64,000 bases of DNA from assembly GCA_018296165.2 (NCBI GenBank), contig JACKQL020000105.1:100644-164643 (forward strand). The letters are read 5' to 3'. Shown here piece after piece: positions 21,969 to 34,564 of this stretch (positions are counted from its first letter, which is position 1; the number at the start of each line of letters is the position of its first letter). The DNA comes from Termitomyces sp. T153. Lineage: Eukaryota; Basidiomycota; Agaricomycetes; Agaricales; Lyophyllaceae. Position numbers and translations under genes: made by a program. The notes beneath the pieces were generated by a model that saw nothing but the letters and a program-made list of their open reading frames with translations, searched no databases and was not told the DNA's origin.

Positions 21969-24900
21969 GTCAAGTTGTGGTGGTAGGGTTAGTTGAAACT
22001 AGCTCAAAGACGGAAATAATTCATGAGTGCTTACAGCGACACCCAAAGGGGATACTGATGCATCTAATCTCCCGTTTCCCCGTGGCATGTTCCCACCGAA
22101 GGAATTCAATGAAAGTCCGAATCCTTGTCTTGATGGACCACCACAATATGCTTACTTTGTGGCCACGGATGTTGATTAGAGAAGGCAGGTCCTACAATTA
22201 GAATGCATGGAGATCAGTCCGGACGGCGGGATGTTGTCTCGTGATGGATGATGTTGGGCAGAGGGTATAAGACGTGTACCCAAAATTCCATTGCACGATG
22301 GCAGCGTATTGACTCCGAGGATCACCTGGCACTTCGTATGAGAATGTGCCATGAAAGATGTAAAGAAAGGACGAAGAAAGAGCTTGCCTTGAGCGCGTCC
22401 GAATATTTGTGTGGGGTAGGCTGAATTAAATGATTCGCCCCCAAAAACCAGACAGCGGTCCGTAATAGTATCCCATATGACTGCGCATTGATAAAACAAG
22501 AAGGAAACGGAAGGTGCGAACCAAGAGAACGAACAGTCACGTGTGAGCAAAGGAAGATAATTGAAGCACATGTTCTGATGGGTAGCTCGCGTGATCTGAC
22601 GTGGTTTACTTAAGCGAGGTGACGCAGTACGGAGACTGTACGTCGTACTGCAAGTGGTACAGTTACCATTCACCATACTTCTATTACCTATTGATAGCAA
22701 CGGTCGCTATGGTACGGTCTCTAGGTATAACGTGGTGGACAACACGTATCCCTTTATGTAAGAATTCAACGTGAACCTCCGATCCGCTGGGGAGGAGGAA
22801 ATCCGCCTAAGTGAGACTGGACGCGTGATTCGATTAGAAGGAAGTTCTAGGTGCGCGTGGTTTACTGGGGTCAGTTGTATCGATTCGCTCGATTTCACTC
22901 GCAAAGTTGACGACACAAGAATTCTATGGATAAAAAGACGTACGGAATCTATTTGCCACGTGTGTTCGTTGATCGATCAATCGAGCGCCCAGAGAAAAGC
23001 TGTGTTAACTTCTTATGTGGAAGTAAAACTAACCGATGCAAGTCTCCTAAAGTATTCCCTATGTATCACACAAGTACGAGAGTCCTCACCAAATATGTAT
23101 CCAGCGAGATTGGCAACTCTGCTCCTTTGGTCATCACTTAAAGCATTCAATTCTCAGGACAATTTCAAGACAACAAACAGCTGGAGTAAGGAAATCCTAA
23201 TTCAGTTATGTCCAATGGTGAACAAAATGAAGATTAACCCTCTTTACACTCCACTCGGAAGTGTATAGACCATAGAACATCAGCCATGATATTAGATTCC
23301 AAGACAATTGAGACGACATAGAGTGACAGTGGTAGATGGCAACACCATGGACTAGCGTGGTCATAAAATTATGGCTACTCCATGTATTAGATAATTATTT
23401 GGTGAGCCCCTACAAGCTTGGTAGAGGGCCAAATAACTGAACAAAGTCCTCAGACTATCTGGACTTTACGATGCATTATCAATCTTATATCTTTTGTGAT
23501 CCTCCATCCTAACCAATGTTGGCCTCAAACTTTCTTCTGCCAATCAGAAGCTTGTGGCTCAGCAGCTCAACGAGAGAATTATTACTCGAGGGAAAAACCA
23601 TCATCTGTTGAAAACAAATTTGATGACAGATGTGCACAAATGGTTTATAACATGATCCTCACATATCAGACTTTGTCATAATAAATACAGTATTACGAGC
23701 AAGTATGAGTGTAAAAAGATGCTTATTGATGCAACTAAATAAAACGTGATGTAAGGTGATGGACCGGACCACTTTCGGAGGATTCCATCAAACTCTAATC
23801 AAATTTCATTCAAATTGTGACCCTTGGCCATGGCTGAAAAGAGTAATCAAACTTCCTCGTTTCTGAAGACTAGGACTTTTACCTACAGAAGGTCCTTGTA
23901 AAGCCAAAGGAGACATTCAGGAACATTAGGCCTGGGCCATGCCCGGATCATAACCAAGTTGTTGAGGGATGGGGATGAGACCAAGATTGTTAACCTGTGT
24001 CACGTAAACTCCTGCACTTCTCTTTTAACATGAGTCTCAGGCCGCGTAACACTGGAGCCGATTGTGGTAACAATCGGGAAGGCAAGTACATGTAGGTTGT
24101 CACTTGTAACCACTATCTAATTATAGCCCAAGGTGAAAATTTGTGTTGTTTGCAGTTCTCAATTGGTTGTAATACTCCTCCGGCCGTCTTCAAACGCTGT
24201 TCCGGCGACACTCAGGCCGTTCCAAGTTAAGCCGGGTGCTTATAATTATGGCCTTTTTGACCTAATTGTCAGGTACAATTTCTGCTGTTTCATACACACA
24301 GTACTACAGAGATGGAGAGTGGTCAGCATATGAAGACAAAAATAAGATGGAATGAGATACAGAATAAACCTCTTGAATTGCCATCCAACCAAATTGGCTC
24401 CAAATTTTCGAGAAGGAGAGCTCTAACATCGGGTAGTCGGACCGTTTGATTGCCGATGACTTAGAAGATCATGATCATTACTTGGCAGGGTAGACATGGT
24501 TTAGGGCAATTCCAGGATCTAGAGAGAAGCTCGAAAATCCACCCCAAAGTAGAATGACCTCTGAGATACTTTGATTAGTTCCTTCTATCTGGAAGACGTA
24601 TTTTTGACAAAACATCATGTGTGCACTGCGGACGCGTGTAGATACTGTGTGCTTCTCCAACCTGAACTGGCTCATGTAACTCATGTAGTTTGACTACTAT
24701 CTCTGTCAGGGTTGATCGGCACGGCGCTATGGGCCGAGATATACCGGCGGTTCACGGCCTCACTGTTCCACTTTCGAATTCCTTTGCCCTCAAGGAAGAT
24801 CACGATCCATGCTTGAGTGATATTATACTGTGCCTCAGTTCTTGTGATGTTGCTTTCTCTCGTCTATGTATCTCTTGTGGACGGCTAGTTGTAGTACCCG

Positions 24901-25388
24901 TATAGCTCCAGCGCTCGGACAGGGCGTACAAACCAGCGGTCAAAGCACTGGCTATCTGGTTCAAGTCTCGTCACATGTTGAGCACCTGGTGCAACTTTTG
25001 GACCCCTTCTTTGTGCCGCTAGCAGCAAGCCCCAGTTGCCAATGCCGGAGTGATGAACGCCCGGTGTAGCACTTTTAAATCATGAGACCTTCGTTCCAAG
25101 GTAGGACAAGCCGCAAGACTGATAGCACGAGGCTCATAAGGAGATATGGACATAGAACTGTTGCCCGAGTGATCATGATAGGTCATTTCTCCACCTTGAG
25201 TGCCTTGGACTCCTAATGAATTAATCCAGAGGTGCTCAGTCTGTCATCAGGGAACGATTGTATCCACTTAGGGAAGCATGACCTTTGTGCTTGCTTCTTC
25301 GCCTCTGGGATTCAAATCAGTAAATGGATCAACCAAGGAGCTTTAAAAAGTGACCCTGCCTTCGTGATGGAGACACGCGTCGACAACT
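21969..25388. other. Long spacer, nothing recognised
   Basis: Frames at 22176-22700 (minus) and 22771-23268 (plus) have no family features. The stretch 23270-24130 lacks good frames and looks like non-coding or degraded repeat DNA. No tRNA was found. Confidence 0.4.
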
Positions 25389-27848
25389 ATGTATCGTCTC
25401 TCAATCCTCTATCTACTTCTGATTATTCGACCTGTTGTGTCGCAACAGATTTGGGATATTGTGCGCTTGATATCTCTGCCCGATTTCAGATCTCCCTCAT
25501 AATAATATTATCGCAGTGGCAAACAAAGTGGGATCGTACAAAGCTATTCACTTCCCTCAATCCTTCTGCTCCAATAAACTTCGTCACACCTGGCACGCTA
25601 GGCGATGCGAACATTGTCGTGGATGATTCGACCGTTTATCAGTCGATTGCAGGATTTGGAGCATCGCTGAGTATGTCCTTTACAGCTTGAATTTATGATT
25701 TGACTCGACTTCGTATATTAGCCGATTCCTCAGCTCTTCTTCTCAGCAACCTGAAGGTATGCGTCACATTGGATCATTTATTTGTGTTTCTCCCTCATTG
25801 AATTCTTTAGTCCGCGAATACTGCGAACTACAGCACCCTGCTTCACTATATGTTTAATTCAGCTGACGGCGCAGACGCTGCTGGATTGAACTATATCAGA
25901 ATCCCTATCGGCGCATCTGATTTTTCAGCTGGAGGTGGGCGCGAAAACATTGCTCATAGACCGTGCGCCTAATGATCCTATTATTCTCTCAGAATATAGT
26001 CTGGATGATACAAGTGGTGACACATCGTTCAATAGCTTCGACATTGATCGGGCGCCGTCGTACCTATTCTCCGTGCTTCAGGATATCAAAGCAATCAATA
26101 GCAATATCAAGGTCCACCTAGTTCCTTGGTCGCCGGTGAATGATATTTCTTAGCCATCTCTCCCCGGATCCTATTCTCACAGTATTTACTAGCCTGCATG
26201 GATGAAAACCACTGGTACAATGAATGGAGGCACTTTACAGTCACAATACGTTCAATATTGTATGTACACTACTCTTTCTATAGCTATCACCCAATCCTGA
26301 CATCTAACAGATCCGACATACCTTCTGAAGGCAGTCCAAGGTTTCCAGTCCAAGGGGATCCAAATATATGCTATATCTGCCCAGGTATGATTGGCGATAC
26401 AAGTTGACATCTCGTTCTGATTCAAAGGCGTAGAACGAACCCCAGAACAGTAACCCAACGTATCCTACTTCGACGTTGACGCCTGCCATTGAAGGACAGA
26501 TCGGCGCAGCACTCCGTACTTTACTCAATAATAACGGGCTGTCGAGCGTCAGAGTAATAGGATACGAGGTTGAGCCTTTTTCGTGATGCTTTACATTCAT
26601 TTCACACCAACTCCGACAGCATAATTGGGATAACGCTGGATCTTATCCTATTACACTCGTACGTAGATTTCTGTTTTCGAACGTCCTGTTTCTCATTGCG
26701 GCGTAAGATGGAAGATGCTGGAAGCTCTTTCGCCGGAGTCTGCTTCCATTGCTATGCGGGAAGTGTCAGCAACCAGGACATTTTCCATAATGCCTATCCA
26801 AATAAGGTGAACATGAGATTGTTCGTATTCTATCCGACTTGGCACTCAGTTTCAAAAGGAAATTTACTTTACAGAGTGCAGCGGCACCTATGGTTCTGAT
26901 TGGTGGTCCGATATCAAGGTATGTTCATGTGCCATTGCTACGTTCATTATCTGACCCTTTTTTAGTGGTACATGGATAACCTGTAGGTCAAAATTTAGTA
27001 TTCTCTTACCACCCCTCTTACGTAGTCATTATCGAAGATTCATTGGGTCTATAGAACATAATGCCGAATCAGTAAATTTCTATCTTTTTTGGATCGACCA
27101 CGGTGTTTCTTACTCCCTTTTTTAGGCCCTCATGTGGAACATTGCTCTAGACGGTAGTGGTAATCCCAAGTACCCAGGTACAAATAGTTGCGGTGGTCCA
27201 GGGTGCCGCCCTCTAGTAACTATCAACAGTGATGGCAGCTACAGCTTCAATCAGGAGTGTAAGTCAGCTTTCTTGATCTACATTTTCAAGAAGAAAAATC
27301 ACCATTTCTGTGCAGTCTATGCCATGGCACAAGCTTCGAAGGCAGTATACCCTAAAGATGCTGGTGGCCCCTATGGGAAACGAATTGCGGTTTCTGTTGA
27401 AGGCAACCTGAATTGGGCTCTACGTGTTGGGGCATTCGTGACAGGGCGTGTATCTTCGAGTGATTGGCTCAGATACTCATTGGTTGTTTTGAATTGTAAA
27501 TTTGAACTCCCGTCATGATCTCATTTGAGCTGACAATTATGCAGGGGACGACAGTGCTTCTACCACATGGAACCCTGTACCCGTCAGTGCAACAATCGCA
27601 TTCAGAGGCATGCAGGTAAGTGAGTCATGGTTCAGTCAGATTTGTGCTTACGCCTTGACCAGGCTTCTTATACCTTCCCTGTTGGAGTTACTACGTTGTG
27701 GTGGTTCGCACCGGCAACGAGCACGACACCTGTATTTACGGATGGCACGGCATTTGGATATATGGAAGACTTCCTTCGCTTCAGTGCTAACATCACGTAT
27801 CCTGAGGACGCGACGAATGCAGCTGCTAATTCCACTTCAGGACGTTAG
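25389..27848 (+). CDS. Secreted GH30 glycoside hydrolase (endo-beta-1,6-glucanase type), 17 exons
   Basis: Exons: 25389-25460, 25517-25670, 25722-25756, 25811-25934, 25993-26135, 26193-26259, 26311-26384, 26434-26568, 26620-26658, 26708-26806, 26859-26918, 26966-26982, 27038-27071, 27126-27258, 27316-27495, 27545-27615, 27663-27848. All phases agree and give 540 residues. The signal peptide is residues 1-18 (MYRLSILYLLLIIRPVVS). The (beta/alpha)8 barrel carries the acid/base Glu225 in SAQNEP and the nucleophile Glu320 in YFTECSG. A C-terminal beta-sandwich ends near residue 520. Fungal relatives cut beta-1,6-glucan in cell walls, either for wall remodelling or to attack other fungi. The ATG 25389 was chosen because it alone gives a signal peptide in frame with the conserved QQIWDIWQTKWDR. 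Confidence 0.92.
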
Positions 27849-27995
27849 TTCCAGAACATTAGTGATTGGGAATGTTTTGTCTTGTATTTCACTTCTTTCA
27901 TCAATACTTATGCTATGGCTGATCTCCTTGTCCGTCATATTCCATATTAGTAATCACATAGATACAGCATGATTTTGAAAGATCTTGTCGTCATA

Positions 27996-28895
27996 TTACA
28001 GTGTGACAACTTTCATCAAGGCCCATCCATCCTCATGACCTCGATGTAACAACCCTACTAATCTTGTCTTCCCAAGGAGATAATCCACTCTCTTTACTCC
28101 CCTTGCCCTCTCCTCTACGGAGTTATCGGGAATCGCATCACATCTTTTTGTAAATGCTTGGGCAACTTGCGCCTGCCCCCAGGAACTAAGACCAGCAAAG
28201 TCTTCCATGGTGATTTGGGTGTGCACATGTCGGTGTATCTCGATCAACACATCCAGTAGCGTTATGGTAAAAAGCGGATCTCGTGAGACGCAACAAGGCC
28301 AACATGGAAATTCGTCAAAGACAATCTTCATGCGTGTGACAGGAGGAGACGTTGCGTGCTGCATGATTTCTCCCTCCAGAAGCAATCTGGACTGGCCGTT
28401 ATGAGATAGTTGCATAGGCTGGAATATTGGAGGCGAGAGATCAAAGAAAAAATCTGGGCAAGGTGACTCGGCGTTGATACAAGGGTCGATGAGGAGAGGT
28501 GTGAATAGACCCTGCCAAAGATACGGTGGTGTGAATAGACCCGGCCAAAGATACGGTGGTTGATACACCGCATGCCCAAAAGAGTGACGGCGGCGAGGCA
28601 CGTTCGCGACATTCAAGTACTGCTGCGCGGTATCTGGCCAGAGGTTGCCGGGATTGAATCCCTGAAATGATAGCCTACGCTCGCGACGACAGCCATCCCA
28701 GGGACCAGTTGGAGGAAGTGCAATGCTAGGTGTATTGGGTGTGGTCGGATCACTCGGAAGCCTGCGATTTGGACAACCAGAATTGGAATATGGCGAAGGA
28801 GGATACAGCGTTAGATCAGGAATGCAGGGTGTCACAAGGTGAGGAGGGTAAGGCGTTGGTGGATAGTAGTATGCATACTGGGGCGGCCAGTACAT
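27996..28895 (-). CDS. DUF6699 domain protein (copy 2)
   Basis: Single exon, 299 residues, convergent with the GH30 gene. The first 140 residues are rich in Pro and Tyr (PPQYAYYYPPTPYPPH) and low in complexity. The C-terminal half has the DUF6699 plan, ending in RVDYLLGKTRLVGLLHRG, parallel to the same motif in copy 1. A 30-bp in-frame duplication (28501-28560) doubles the peptide PPYLW-x-GLFT. The function is unknown. The low-complexity N-terminus may be a disordered interaction region. Confidence 0.77.
   Translation of the reverse strand: MYWPPQYAYYYPPTPYPPHLVTPCIPDLTLYPPSPYSNSGCPNRRLPSDPTTPNTPSIALPPTGPWDGCRRERRLSFQGFNPGNLWPDTAQQYLNVANVPRRRHSFGHAVYQPPYLWPGLFTPPYLWQGLFTPLLIDPCINAESPCPDFFFDLSPPIFQPMQLSHNGQSRLLLEGEIMQHATSPPVTRMKIVFDEFPCWPCCVSRDPLFTITLLDVLIEIHRHVHTQITMEDFAGLSSWGQAQVAQAFTKRCDAIPDNSVEERARGVKRVDYLLGKTRLVGLLHRGHEDGWALMKVVTL
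28501..28560. repeat. Two tandem 30-bp units inside a DUF6699 gene
   Basis: Units 28501-28530 and 28531-28560 are nearly identical (one base differs, CCTG versus CCGG). They keep the frame, adding ten residues. Confidence 0.9.
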
Positions 28896-30115
28896 GGGAG
28901 GCTCACTTGAATCACATCAATGGGTGTGCGAGTCTTATATGTGTCCGTGCACCCAATTTTGGCAATTCTCGCCGTCGAAGCGCGGAGAGAGACAGTAAGT
29001 AGGCACTTGGTAAGCGTCATAAAATCTGGAAAATCATCGAGATCAATCATCGAGATCATAACAATGTATGAACTTATTTCGGTGCACGTGGTCTCTGTCG
29101 AATCCCAATGCTAATGCAGCGTTATAGATAATGAGTATGTGGGCAAAATCTAATTGACAACAGTGTGGAAGACGCTAACTGTAAATGTGCAAAAGTGTGT
29201 CACGATAGGGGCTGTCGGCGCGGTACCGTACCGTTCGAGTCATCACGGTTTTAATTTTACGTTATCACTGTCAATCAGTACGCTAACCACATCAATATTT
29301 TGATCGGAGCAGAAAGGGCCTCATCAGAGCGACCCTGTCCGGACTGGCGGGTCATTTCGGACCGCAATGATTATTATTCACTTACAGCTGCAAAATCTGT
29401 CGAAAGAGTTCTTTCTTCACTATGTCAGAATCTTCCACACCTTATGCCATCGTTAAAATATGTAATATGGCTAGAGCTGAGTCAAGGTAAAGTATTTGCT
29501 AATTTGTCTGCCTGGTTTGAGGAGGAGATAAGCTGCGTTCACTTGCCAGAACTGTCCAAAAGCTCAGAGGCCCTTCGCGTAGCGTTATACGCGGCAATGT
29601 AAGCATGCTGCCCACGAGAAGACACGGCGATAGAACGATGTGATACGAGACGATAGAGGACGCGACATGACGCGATAAGTAACGTAAATACGAGGATCGA
29701 AAACAATGAGGGTTTGACAGCGCTTGATCGCGATCCCTCATCCTACATAACGACTGGTAGACGCGACAACGATGGAAGCTGAAGCTTTGACGTCGGAACA
29801 TTAGTAATTGCGGAGGAGTATATATAAAGAGAGCTGTAAGTATCTTTTCAAGTCATTCAGTTTTACCCTGCAATCGCAGGCGTTGTTCCATTCTGTCTGG
29901 CGTACTCAGTGAAGCAGGACTTGAGGGGTCCTCTTGCAGACAACGGTAAAAGTTTCTATATCACTGTCAGTGATGTACCTTGAGGAGTGATGAGGCTAAC
30001 GAGTTTAATTTATGTAACAACTTAATCTAACTTGACAGGCGCGCGGGAAGGCGGGGCTAAGTAGTGGCAGGCCGAAAGAAGTACGCAACCTCTCAATTCT
30101 TTCTTCTCTCCCATA
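28896..30115. other. Spacer with a coding-like frame and a TATA-containing segment
   Basis: A plus frame at 29300-29602 (with HLMPSLKYVIWLELSQGKVF) looks protein-like but matches nothing known to me. TATATATAAAG at about 29819-29829 could be a promoter, or part of an old LTR beginning near 29598 (TGTAAGCATGCTG). No second copy exists in the window to test this. Confidence 0.3.
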
Positions 30116-32084
30116 ATGACGAAGTCCAAGAACCACTCTTCCCATGCTAGCAACGACGACGTGGAGGAAACTATCGTTCACACCGAGAATATCTACGCAA
30201 TTAGTGAAGAACCAAGTCTCGATCCCATCCTTGAAAAAGCTTGGCGGAAAGTCGATCTTGCCGTTGTTCCAATAGTTTCCATGTTTTATCTGTTGGCATT
30301 CCTCGTCAGTCACCGATTTTTCTAATTTACCTTCAGTCTGTTCAAATCAATCACTAGGATCGAACTAATCTTGCGAACGCTCGAGTTGCAGGCTTACAGA
30401 AGGACATCAATATCAACAATCACCAATTTAGTATTGCGTTGACGGTCACCTATATCCCTTATATCCTGTCTCAACTCCCTTCAAATCTTGTTTTGAAAGT
30501 TCGTGTTACAAGGTCTCCGACGGAATGAGGATCTTACTAGATACAGGCTGTCGGACCTAACCTTGTGCTACCTACGATGCTGACCCTTTGGGGCGTTGTA
30601 ACAGCTCTTCAAGGTTTACGATTCAATATTTCCCCTGGATATCGAATATTGACTCGATAGCTGCAGGCCTCATGACCAATTTTGCAGGACTTATAGCTTG
30701 CCGATTCTTTCTTGGTTTATTCGAAGGTAAGCCTTTGTCTTCGTGACGTTAGACAGATTTGACGTACCTCCAACTAGGTGGAGTCTTTCCAGGTCTCGTC
30801 CTCTACCTTTCGTTCTGGTATCCACGTCAACAGCTTCAGCGAAGGTTTGGCGCTTGTTTTCAGGGATCCTCCAGTCACTTAACAGACCTTAAGAGTATCA
30901 GCATTCTTCTCTACCGCCTCCCTTTCAGGTGCATTCTCGGGTATCCTCGCCTTTGGTATCGTCCGGATGGACGGCATCGGTCATCGTTCAGGATGGTCAT
31001 GGATCTTCATTCTTGAGGGCATATTTACCATCCTATTCGGCCTCTCTGCATACATAACACTTCCTCGTTCCCCGGCTCATGCATAATTTCTCAACAAGGA
31101 GGAAAAGGATTATATTCTCTCTCATCTTCGGGCGACTGATCCAACTTGTCGAGATGAAGATGCAGACTCCTTTAGCTGGCGTGAAGTCTGGAAGACGTAT
31201 ACCCTTCCACACGTGTGGATGATGGGTGTGGTACTATTCTTTAGTGGTGAGTACATACTCCTCCATCTTTAGCTTTGCCTGGCCCTGAGTGTCATCCTGT
31301 AGGTGTTTTCGTTTACGGACTCGCGTAGTATGTCGTCAAATACTCTTTACTGCCAGTGCTGATGTCCTGACAATATTATACAGTTTTACGCCCACCATAA
31401 TTGCGGACCTCGGGTATAGTTCAGTTAACGCTCAGCTCTTTAGCGTACCGCCTTTCGCTGCTGCCTTCGTAGGTAAATCTGGTCCCTATACTCAGTGTCT
31501 GATCGACAACTGACAATACAGTAATAGTTTCGATAATTGCTTCCTACATCTCCGATCGTTACGGAGCTCGTGGCTTTGTCAGTATATTCGCGACTATCCT
31601 TGCAATGATTGGTTTCGCAATGTACCTCGGTTCGTAAACCCTTCCTCCCTTCCTTGGTATTCAATCAGTCGTTCATCTACCAGGTTCCCCCTCCGTACAT
31701 GTCAACTACGGCAGTCTCTTCTTCAGTATAACCGGTGCCTACATCTCTTTACCTACGCTCTCCACATGGATGGCCAACAACACCGCCCCTCACATTCGCC
31801 GGGCCACGGCAGTAGCCTTCGCTTCTAGCATGAGCAATTTCGGTGGAATCCTCGTGACATGGCTGTTTGGCACGCTTTCCTCACCTCCTCTTTACACGAC
31901 AGCCACAATCACACTATTCATCTTCTCTGTGCTAAGTGTCGTCATAACGGCAGGCACCATCGCCTATTTCAGTTTCCAGAATAGGATAAAAGCGGCTATT
32001 AGAGCCACGGCGACTCGAGAGGACGAAAGACCGGGTCTTGGTGACCGTTCAGCGTGGTTCGTGTACAGTCTATCAATGAACTGA
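30116..32084 (+). pseudogene. MFS transporter, Dal5/allantoate-permease type, with one in-frame stop
   Basis: Exons: 30116-30304, 30358-30498, 30547-30613, 30667-30726, 30778-30844, 30894-31246, 31303-31327, 31384-31472, 31522-31629, 31684-32084. Phases close to 499 codons. Features of the anion:cation symporter family are clear: DRTNLANARVAGLQKDI after the first helix, then LPSNLVLK, then GGVFPGLVLYLSFWYPR, and a second half with ISDRYGARG. About 12 membrane helices are expected. Relatives import allantoate, nicotinate, biotin or other carboxylates. Codon 239 (31084-31086) is TAA, between SPAHA and FLNKEEKD, where a residue such as Gln would fit (CAA to TAA is one C-to-T change). Everything else is intact, so this is either a recent pseudogene or a sequencing error. 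Confidence 0.87.
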
Positions 32085-32689
32085 AGGAGACAGGATTGAG
32101 GAGGGATTGTTCGATTGTCCATCCATGTACGGACAATAAACGTTGCGTAGTGATGTGCTGGTCGGGCCGTGCCAGAAATAGCGCTTTGGACGGCATACCG
32201 GTGCAAAAAAAGTGTTTCAAGCCTGTACATCATCAATATTTCTATGGATTTACTAGTCTGGATTAGTTACCGTGACAATCTAGAGACAAGAAGTATTAAT
32301 ATCGGTCTCTTCACCAGTCATAGTATAGCCGTCAGTCCAGCTCAGAAATAATGAAGACAAAGGGCATCTCATTCCACTTGTTTCGCAGCCGTTGCAAGAG
32401 TTGTTGTGTTACCAAGATATGTTAGAATCATCATAATAAGCCAGAATTTGAAGGTCACACTCGTCAATGTGAGTGAATAGGACAAAATCAAAAGCTAGTG
32501 CTATAGCAAGAAATGAAATATGATGATGATTCAAGCGGTAAGCAACAGAAAATAGGTCAAATGGGTCAAAATGAATGTAGAATCTGAATCTCATATGACA
32601 GTACTTGAAAGCGAACGTATAAAAATTCATTTGGGAAGCTTTGTCATCCATCAATAGATCTATCACTTGTAGTTGCAATAATCCGCCGA
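32085..32689. other. Spacer, nothing recognised
   Basis: Only short frames. No repeat or RNA gene seen. Confidence 0.4.
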
Positions 32690-32706
32690 CCTCGAACATG
32701 AACATT

Positions 32707-33014
32707 TCAAACGGCTCCCAAATCAGCAGCTTCGGGCAGCACTCCCCCAAGCAAACCTGTGACTACGCCCCTAGAAAAATGACCCACGTAAGTACTACTG
32801 CGGTGAACGAAATCAAACATTTCCTCCTACGTCAATTGTCCAATGTTCTCTACAATATTGAATCGTAAGTTAGAACCAAAAAGATTGGGCAAATGAGTAA
32901 ACACTTACGACGTGCTCTCATTTCTACTCCTTCTGTCGACACAATAGGTGTAGCGAGAGCGAGAGTCGCGAGGGTGGTAGCGACGAGCAAGGAAATGGTA
33001 TGGAGGGAAGGCAT
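32707..33014 (-). CDS. Small secreted protein with dibasic processing site, three exons
   Basis: Exons: 32909-33014, 32831-32849 (19 nt) and 32707-32770. Introns are GTAAGT...TTGTAG and GTAGGA...TTCTAG. The product is 62 residues. A clear signal peptide (MPSLHTISLLVATTLATLALA) is followed by a short acidic spacer. An RARR site that a Kex2-type protease could cut leaves a 27-residue Gly/Val/Leu-rich tail (QNIGQLTGVVTGLLGGVLPE). The third-exon reading is supported by the homologous tail preserved in the damaged copy at 34580-34845. It may be a secreted peptide or effector-like protein. No known family is recognised, and there is no cysteine. Confidence 0.65.
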
Positions 33015-33100
33015 GTTGATCACTGAGTTAGATACTAGAATATCAGAAATCAAGCTCTGTCGGAGGCTGATGGGGGAGTACGGGTTTCAACAGGTCAACC

Positions 33101-33106
33101 TTTATA
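33101..33106 (-). promoter_or_regulatory. TATA box of the small secreted protein gene
   Basis: TATAAA on the minus strand, 87-92 bases upstream of the ATG at 33014. It lies just at the edge of the part that is not well conserved in duplicate B. Confidence 0.45.
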
Positions 33107-33921
33107 GTGAACCTGTGAGATAGCATACATAAGCAAGAATCAATTCAGAGCCGTCTAGGGTGTAGTGATATTCCAGCCCAGCTTGGCCCAAAAGCCTCAG
33201 CTCTGGCCTGACTTGAGGTGGCCCTGGCCTAGCACTGGCTTGGCTTGTCCAGGCTGGGGCTTTTGACAGGTAGACATAGAATCCTTTAGTGAGTGTCAAT
33301 AGTCAGATGTAAGACCCATTTTTAGATACGTAAACTTAATTTTGTCTGAGCCTGTCTTGTGAACTGTACGCAAAACAAAATACACATCCCTCGTAAGGCC
33401 CTACGACTGCCATCGAGAGGAAAAATTGATCAAGTCAGCCATAGTCCGCTTCGGCTTTCGGTTGAGACACATACGTCTATTGTTTGGGAGCCCACTGCAG
33501 CTCGGATCAAGGATTTACCTAGACCCGACGTCTTGCTGGGAAGAAGACTTCTTACATCGAGATTGTATCATATGTACGTGGAACAGGACAAACAAAGATT
33601 CAGTGTTCCCATTTCAGACTACATAGTTCGGCAGCGATCAATTAGGCTGGAGGCCAAAAAGATATTATTGACGTTTTTTTTCGTCCGTATGATCGTTTCA
33701 GCTGTGCACAGTAGCTGTATAGCCCTCCATACACCAACTTCAAATGAGAGGTACTTCTGGCAGTGGCAATGCAATGTGCGGATGAGTGGGCAGCCGGTCT
33801 GCTGGTTGGCGGAAAGCTTGAAACGTCCGGAGGTAGACTTCTTCAGGCTTTTGTGAGGCTTTCAATGTACTTTCATACGCTCATTAAGCAATAAGTCCCT
33901 CCGACGCTCGGTATTTAGAAG

Positions 33922-34293
33922 ATAGCAGGTGTTCTCGATTGGGGTGACGCACAGATCCTTCCAGTCATGTTCACTGCCCATTATACAGGGGACCTCATGA
34001 CCGACCGTCACAGCTCCTTTACACGTATCGGAAACGGAAAGGAATTCTGGCGTACGGTGCCTTTCGATTGGACCTCTACTGGCGACATCTCAAAGTAGCC
34101 GCAAGCGATGCATCGCCCTGGAGAGCCTTATGATTTTGGGCCCCGTGTGCGCGGAAAAGTTCGCAGGTTCTACCTGCGCACGTACTTTTCTGCGTGTTAC
34201 GCGGAGCAGTTACACGCCCTGTATGAGATTGCAGATTTGGCATGTGCGACTATGTTTAAGGATGCACCTTATCATCTGAAATTCCACGAATAA
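33922..34293 (+). pseudogene. Fragment of a phosphotransferase (APH-like kinase) gene
   Basis: The frame opens with IAGVLDWGDAQ, the metal-binding Asp motif late in aminoglycoside-phosphotransferase-like kinases. It continues with family-like sequence (FTAHYTGDLMTD, VPFDWTSTGDIS, then HRPGEPYDFGPRVRGKVRRF) and stops at TAA 34291-34293. TAG 34096-34098 interrupts it; a CAG codon would fit. The N-terminal lobe and the HxD catalytic loop are absent. It lies directly after the end of duplication copy A, between the two copies. Confidence 0.55.
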
Positions 34294-34564
34294 TTTGTGG
34301 CGGGTGGACAACATGGGTCATACATCATACATGGATTAGGGAGAGGTATTGGAGGTTGAGATTGGCTGGCCACGGGAACAAGGGTTCAGAAGATGTTGTC
34401 CTTGGGCCAAACGCTTATCAGGAATCTCTGGAAGGTCCTTTTTGTGATTTGGGAATCTCTGGGGAATATCCTGTATCTGAATATCAATAGGCTAAGTTGA
34501 TGAAGCTGGTAAAGCCTAGATTAAAATATGTTACACCGGGAAAGACAGTAGAGATCCCTCTGAG

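Larger units (their letters stand above)
32690..33912. repeat. Direct segmental duplication, copy A
   Basis: This stretch matches 34565-35656 in the same direction with many small differences, an offset of about 1.75 kb. Shared landmarks are the small secreted protein gene, CAGCTCTGGCCTG...GGCTTTTGACAGGTAGACATAG, CCTAGACCCGACGTCTTGCTGGG and the end CTCATTAAGCAATAA-TCCCTCCGACGCTC. Copy A is longer because it keeps the full secreted protein gene. Confidence 0.85.

Noticed and set aside
22176..22700. 174-codon minus-strand frame
   Set aside because: Its composition is rich in Cys, Ser and Phe without any motif, and no splice or promoter context supports it.
29598..29990. Possible solo LTR with TATATATAAAG
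   Set aside because: There is no matching second copy, no clear end and no target-site duplication, so it was kept only as a note in the spacer entry.
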